Positions 6,051 through 8,192 of a stretch of 8,192 nt of DNA are shown here, one piece after another. The stretch is from contig JAEDKB010000065.1 in NCBI GenBank assembly GCA_016296045.1, forward strand, positions 1 to 8,192. Reading direction: 5' to 3'. The notes beneath the pieces are model-generated. The model ran no database searches, was not told the DNA's origin, and saw nothing but the letters and a program-made list of their open reading frames with translations. How positions within the stretch are numbered: the first letter of the stretch is position 1; each line of letters starts with the position of its first letter. Made by a program: the position numbers and the translations under genes. This stretch comes from Oscillospiraceae bacterium (GTDB lineage Bacteria > Bacillota > Clostridia > Oscillospirales > Oscillospiraceae).

Positions 6051-7970
6051 TTACTCCTGTAAAAATCTCATCAAGATAGTTGCAACCTGAGCACGGGTCG
6101 CGTTGCCCTGCGGCAGAAGGATTGTCGTTTCTCCTGTCTGCAAACCGCCGATAATTCCCTTTGCCACAGCCCAACACATTGCATTTTCTGCCCAGCCGCT
6201 CACCGTCAGCTCATCCGGAAAAGCCGAAAGATCAGCCATGCCGGAAACGTCCTGCGCATTGTATTGTGCGTAGCGGTAAAGGATTGCAGCCATCTGTTCT
6301 CTGGTTATATTCTCCTGCGGACAGAATTTCCCCTCTTGCATACCATTGACGAGATTGCAGTCGCTTGCCCATTTGACCGCGTCCGTAAACCAGACATTTT
6401 CCGGAACATCATAAAACGGGTTTGTTCCCTGCATCGGCATACCGGCAGCGCGCCAAAGGACAGTCACCAGCATTGCCCGTGTCATCGTCGTGTCAGGCTC
6501 AAAAGTCGTTGCGCTCATACCGTTAAACAGCCCGTTTTCAACAACGAAGTCGATCCCCTCATGCCCCCAGTAGTCCACACCCGGAACATCCGAAAAGAAT
6601 CGGCTGGGGCAGATTTCCTCATGCTCTTGCTCAGAATACGGCATGATACCTGTTTCTTCTGTCGGCTGTGTCGGCTCCTCTTGCTCCTGCTGCTCCGTCG
6701 GTATCTCCGTCACCGTCTCAGGTTTCTCAGGATCAATGCAATAGAACACGGGCGCACTGTTTTGTGTGCAGTACCAGTATACCGCACCGTCCGCAACAAT
6801 CGGCTTGCAGTCGGACAGCGCAGCGTCTGCGGACATAATTTCTCCGATCATATCGCCATTGTCATCCAAAAACACATAATTCAGCCGCCCTTTTACCGTC
6901 CACAACAATAAAAAGCCATTCTCTACAGTCACAATATGCGGCGTAGATACCTGGCCGAAATAGCTGCTGTCATCCGTCGGATAGTTTGTAATCCAAATAC
7001 ACCTTGTTCCGTCGGCAGAAAAACGTGTTTTTAACGTAGATGTTACAAAAATATTCCTTACAGCATTCATATTTTCATTTACTGCCCGATCTGCCGAATT
7101 ACCGGCAATCAGGTAAGATGTCGCAGACACCTCAAATCCGCCCACACTTGTCCCCGTATTATAATCTCCGGACTCTCCGGCAATGGGCAGCGTCTCTACG
7201 GAAACGCAGTTGTTGGCAAATATACTTTCTTCCGTTTTCAATGCGTAACGGCTCAGAACAACGGCACGAGGATAAGCATTTCCATGATTGACCGAGAGAA
7301 TCGCATCTTCATCCGCCGCTATAAACTGATTGAACGAGCGGCCAACATATCCGTCGGAGGAATCGCCAACCGAGTCAAAGCATTCTTCAACCTCCATTGT
7401 AGAAATTCGGACAGCCAGCATAAGGTTTGCCTGCTGGTTAATCCCATTCAGGAGGTGATACATTTCATGGCAGGTGTGAATATACAAGAAGTCACCGCTC
7501 TGCACCATTCGCAGGCTTCCCTCTTCAAACGGGATTGCCGTATTTGCACCGTACAAGGACGCCGCACTGAGCCGGTTCCAGCTTTTATCGTATCTTACAA
7601 CGCGGATTACCTCCGTAGCATCATCCTCTGCCGGATTCTCCTGCCCGAAAACAAGGAAAAAGCTGTCTGTACCTTCGTAAAAGCCTCCAAACAGTGGCAG
7701 TTCATATTTCAGCAAAAGGGCGCTTTCGAATTGCAGTTCCGAAGAATATGTCTCAATAACGACCTGCCCGTTGATCGCCTCTACGCGCATAAATGAACCG
7801 TCTTTTTGTGCAACAAGATAGGATTTCACTGTTGAACTAAAATCGGCATAATTGTTTTTTCCGATATTGTTTGACTTTGTTGGTCCGTCTTCGGCGCAGA
7901 CCACTGCCGCAGCCGATAGTATGATCGCAAAAAACAGCAACCCCGATATCGCTCTTTTATACACTGCCAT
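6051..7970 (-). CDS. Secreted protein with unknown N-terminal region and three C-terminal SLH domains
   Basis: The 639-residue protein starts with a signal peptide: K5/R6, a hydrophobic core near 8-25, and a likely signal peptidase I cut after VCA (24-26). There is a cysteine but no proper lipobox. Residues of about 40-415 are rich in predicted beta strands with repeated short hydrophobic and aromatic blocks (VIRVVRYDKSW, FLYIHTCHEMY, GFLLLWTVKGRLNYVFLDD, AVYWYCTQN), suggesting a beta-propeller-like fold; no enzyme motif is visible. A Glu/Gln/Thr/Pro-rich linker follows (417-442). Three S-layer homology domains lie near 457-511, 518-570 and 577-638, each starting with a DVP-like or WA motif and carrying an (I/M/A)TR block: MTRAM, ITREQM, ATRAQV. 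SLH domains normally bind pyruvylated wall polymers, so the protein is probably displayed on the cell surface. The function of the N-terminal part is unknown. Confidence 0.9.
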   Translation of the reverse strand: MAVYKRAISGLLFFAIILSAAAVVCAEDGPTKSNNIGKNNYADFSSTVKSYLVAQKDGSFMRVEAINGQVVIETYSSELQFESALLLKYELPLFGGFYEGTDSFFLVFGQENPAEDDATEVIRVVRYDKSWNRLSAASLYGANTAIPFEEGSLRMVQSGDFLYIHTCHEMYHLLNGINQQANLMLAVRISTMEVEECFDSVGDSSDGYVGRSFNQFIAADEDAILSVNHGNAYPRAVVLSRYALKTEESIFANNCVSVETLPIAGESGDYNTGTSVGGFEVSATSYLIAGNSADRAVNENMNAVRNIFVTSTLKTRFSADGTRCIWITNYPTDDSSYFGQVSTPHIVTVENGFLLLWTVKGRLNYVFLDDNGDMIGEIMSADAALSDCKPIVADGAVYWYCTQNSAPVFYCIDPEKPETVTEIPTEQQEQEEPTQPTEETGIMPYSEQEHEEICPSRFFSDVPGVDYWGHEGIDFVVENGLFNGMSATTFEPDTTMTRAMLVTVLWRAAGMPMQGTNPFYDVPENVWFTDAVKWASDCNLVNGMQEGKFCPQENITREQMAAILYRYAQYNAQDVSGMADLSAFPDELTVSGWAENAMCWAVAKGIIGGLQTGETTILLPQGNATRAQVATILMRFLQE

Positions 7971-8005
7971 CGCCCTCTCTTTCTATAAATAATTTCTTTA
8001 ACTAA

Positions 8006-8035
8006 ATTATACCATGATATGAAAAAAACTGTCAA
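8006..8035 (-). promoter_or_regulatory. Consensus sigma-A promoter of the SLH protein gene
   Basis: On the minus strand, perfect TTGACA (8030-8035) and perfect TATAAT (8006-8011) are 18 bases apart. The predicted start lies about 30 bases before the ATG. A small dyad, CTGTT/AACAG at 8041-8052, lies just upstream. Such a consensus promoter suggests strong, mostly constitutive expression of the SLH gene and the repair gene behind it. Confidence 0.85.
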
Positions 8036-8080
8036 CTTTTCTGTTAAAACAGAAGAAAAAAGAAAAACCGAAAAAAACTA

Positions 8081-8109
8081 TTGCTTTTTTCGGATTCGTT
8101 TGTTATAAT
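8081..8109 (+). promoter_or_regulatory. Promoter of the tRNA-Ala gene
   Basis: TTGCTT (8081-8086) and a perfect TATAAT (8104-8109) are separated by 17 bases on the plus strand. Transcription would start near 8116, about 26 bases before the mature tRNA. An inverted repeat CCGAAAAAA/TTTTTTCGG (8068-8093) overlaps the -35. Confidence 0.82.
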
Positions 8110-8115
8110 ACATCA

Positions 8116-8132
8116 TGCAATCAGAGATTGCA
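8116..8132 (+). repeat. Perfect 7-bp dyad in the tRNA precursor leader
   Basis: TGCAATC and GATTGCA flank the loop AGA. The dyad begins at the predicted transcription start and ends 9 bases before the tRNA, so the precursor's 5' leader should fold into a hairpin next to the RNase P cleavage site. Confidence 0.7.
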
Positions 8133-8141
8133 GTCCTATTT

Positions 8142-8192
<51 letters not shown>

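Overview
The window looks like a mid-GC Gram-positive chromosome, most likely Clostridia and close to the Oscillospiraceae/Ruminococcaceae. The reasons are strong AGGAGG-type ribosome binding sites, sigma-A promoters near consensus, a secreted protein with three S-layer homology domains, an ECF-type transporter subunit, and a lysine/peptidoglycan cluster that carries diaminopimelate dehydrogenase. The genus is an inference from gene content; no rRNA is present. All seven protein genes lie on the minus strand, so the order of transcription runs from high to low coordinates. Only a tRNA at the right edge is on the plus strand.

Right edge (about 7970-8192): a tRNA-Ala(GGC), cut by the window end, diverges from a secreted SLH-domain protein; each has a near-consensus promoter. 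The SLH gene (6051-7970) is followed after 3 bases by an AlkD-like DNA alkylation repair gene (5370-6047).

Centre (about 2433-5253): dapA, dapB and ddh form a tight operon with its own promoter and a terminator. Together the three enzymes turn aspartate semialdehyde and pyruvate into meso-diaminopimelate by the short dehydrogenase route, supplying cell-wall cross-links and the lysine precursor.

Left centre (863-2522): a gene-free stretch of about 520 bases holds back-to-back terminator hairpins, a very long near-perfect palindrome that contains a good minus-strand promoter, and an unusually long (about 250 nt) leader. This leader precedes an ECF transporter S component gene whose end overlaps a SAM-dependent methyltransferase gene by 4 bases. 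The operon ends near a large hairpin at 786-837.

Left edge (1-608): the membrane-spanning N-terminal part of a signalling protein, probably a GGDEF-type or histidine-kinase-type sensor, runs off the window.

Most of the window is ordinary housekeeping. I did not find a convincing new defence or mobile system. The parts most worth a second look are the palindromic promoter with its long leader, and the transporter-methyltransferase pair it controls.
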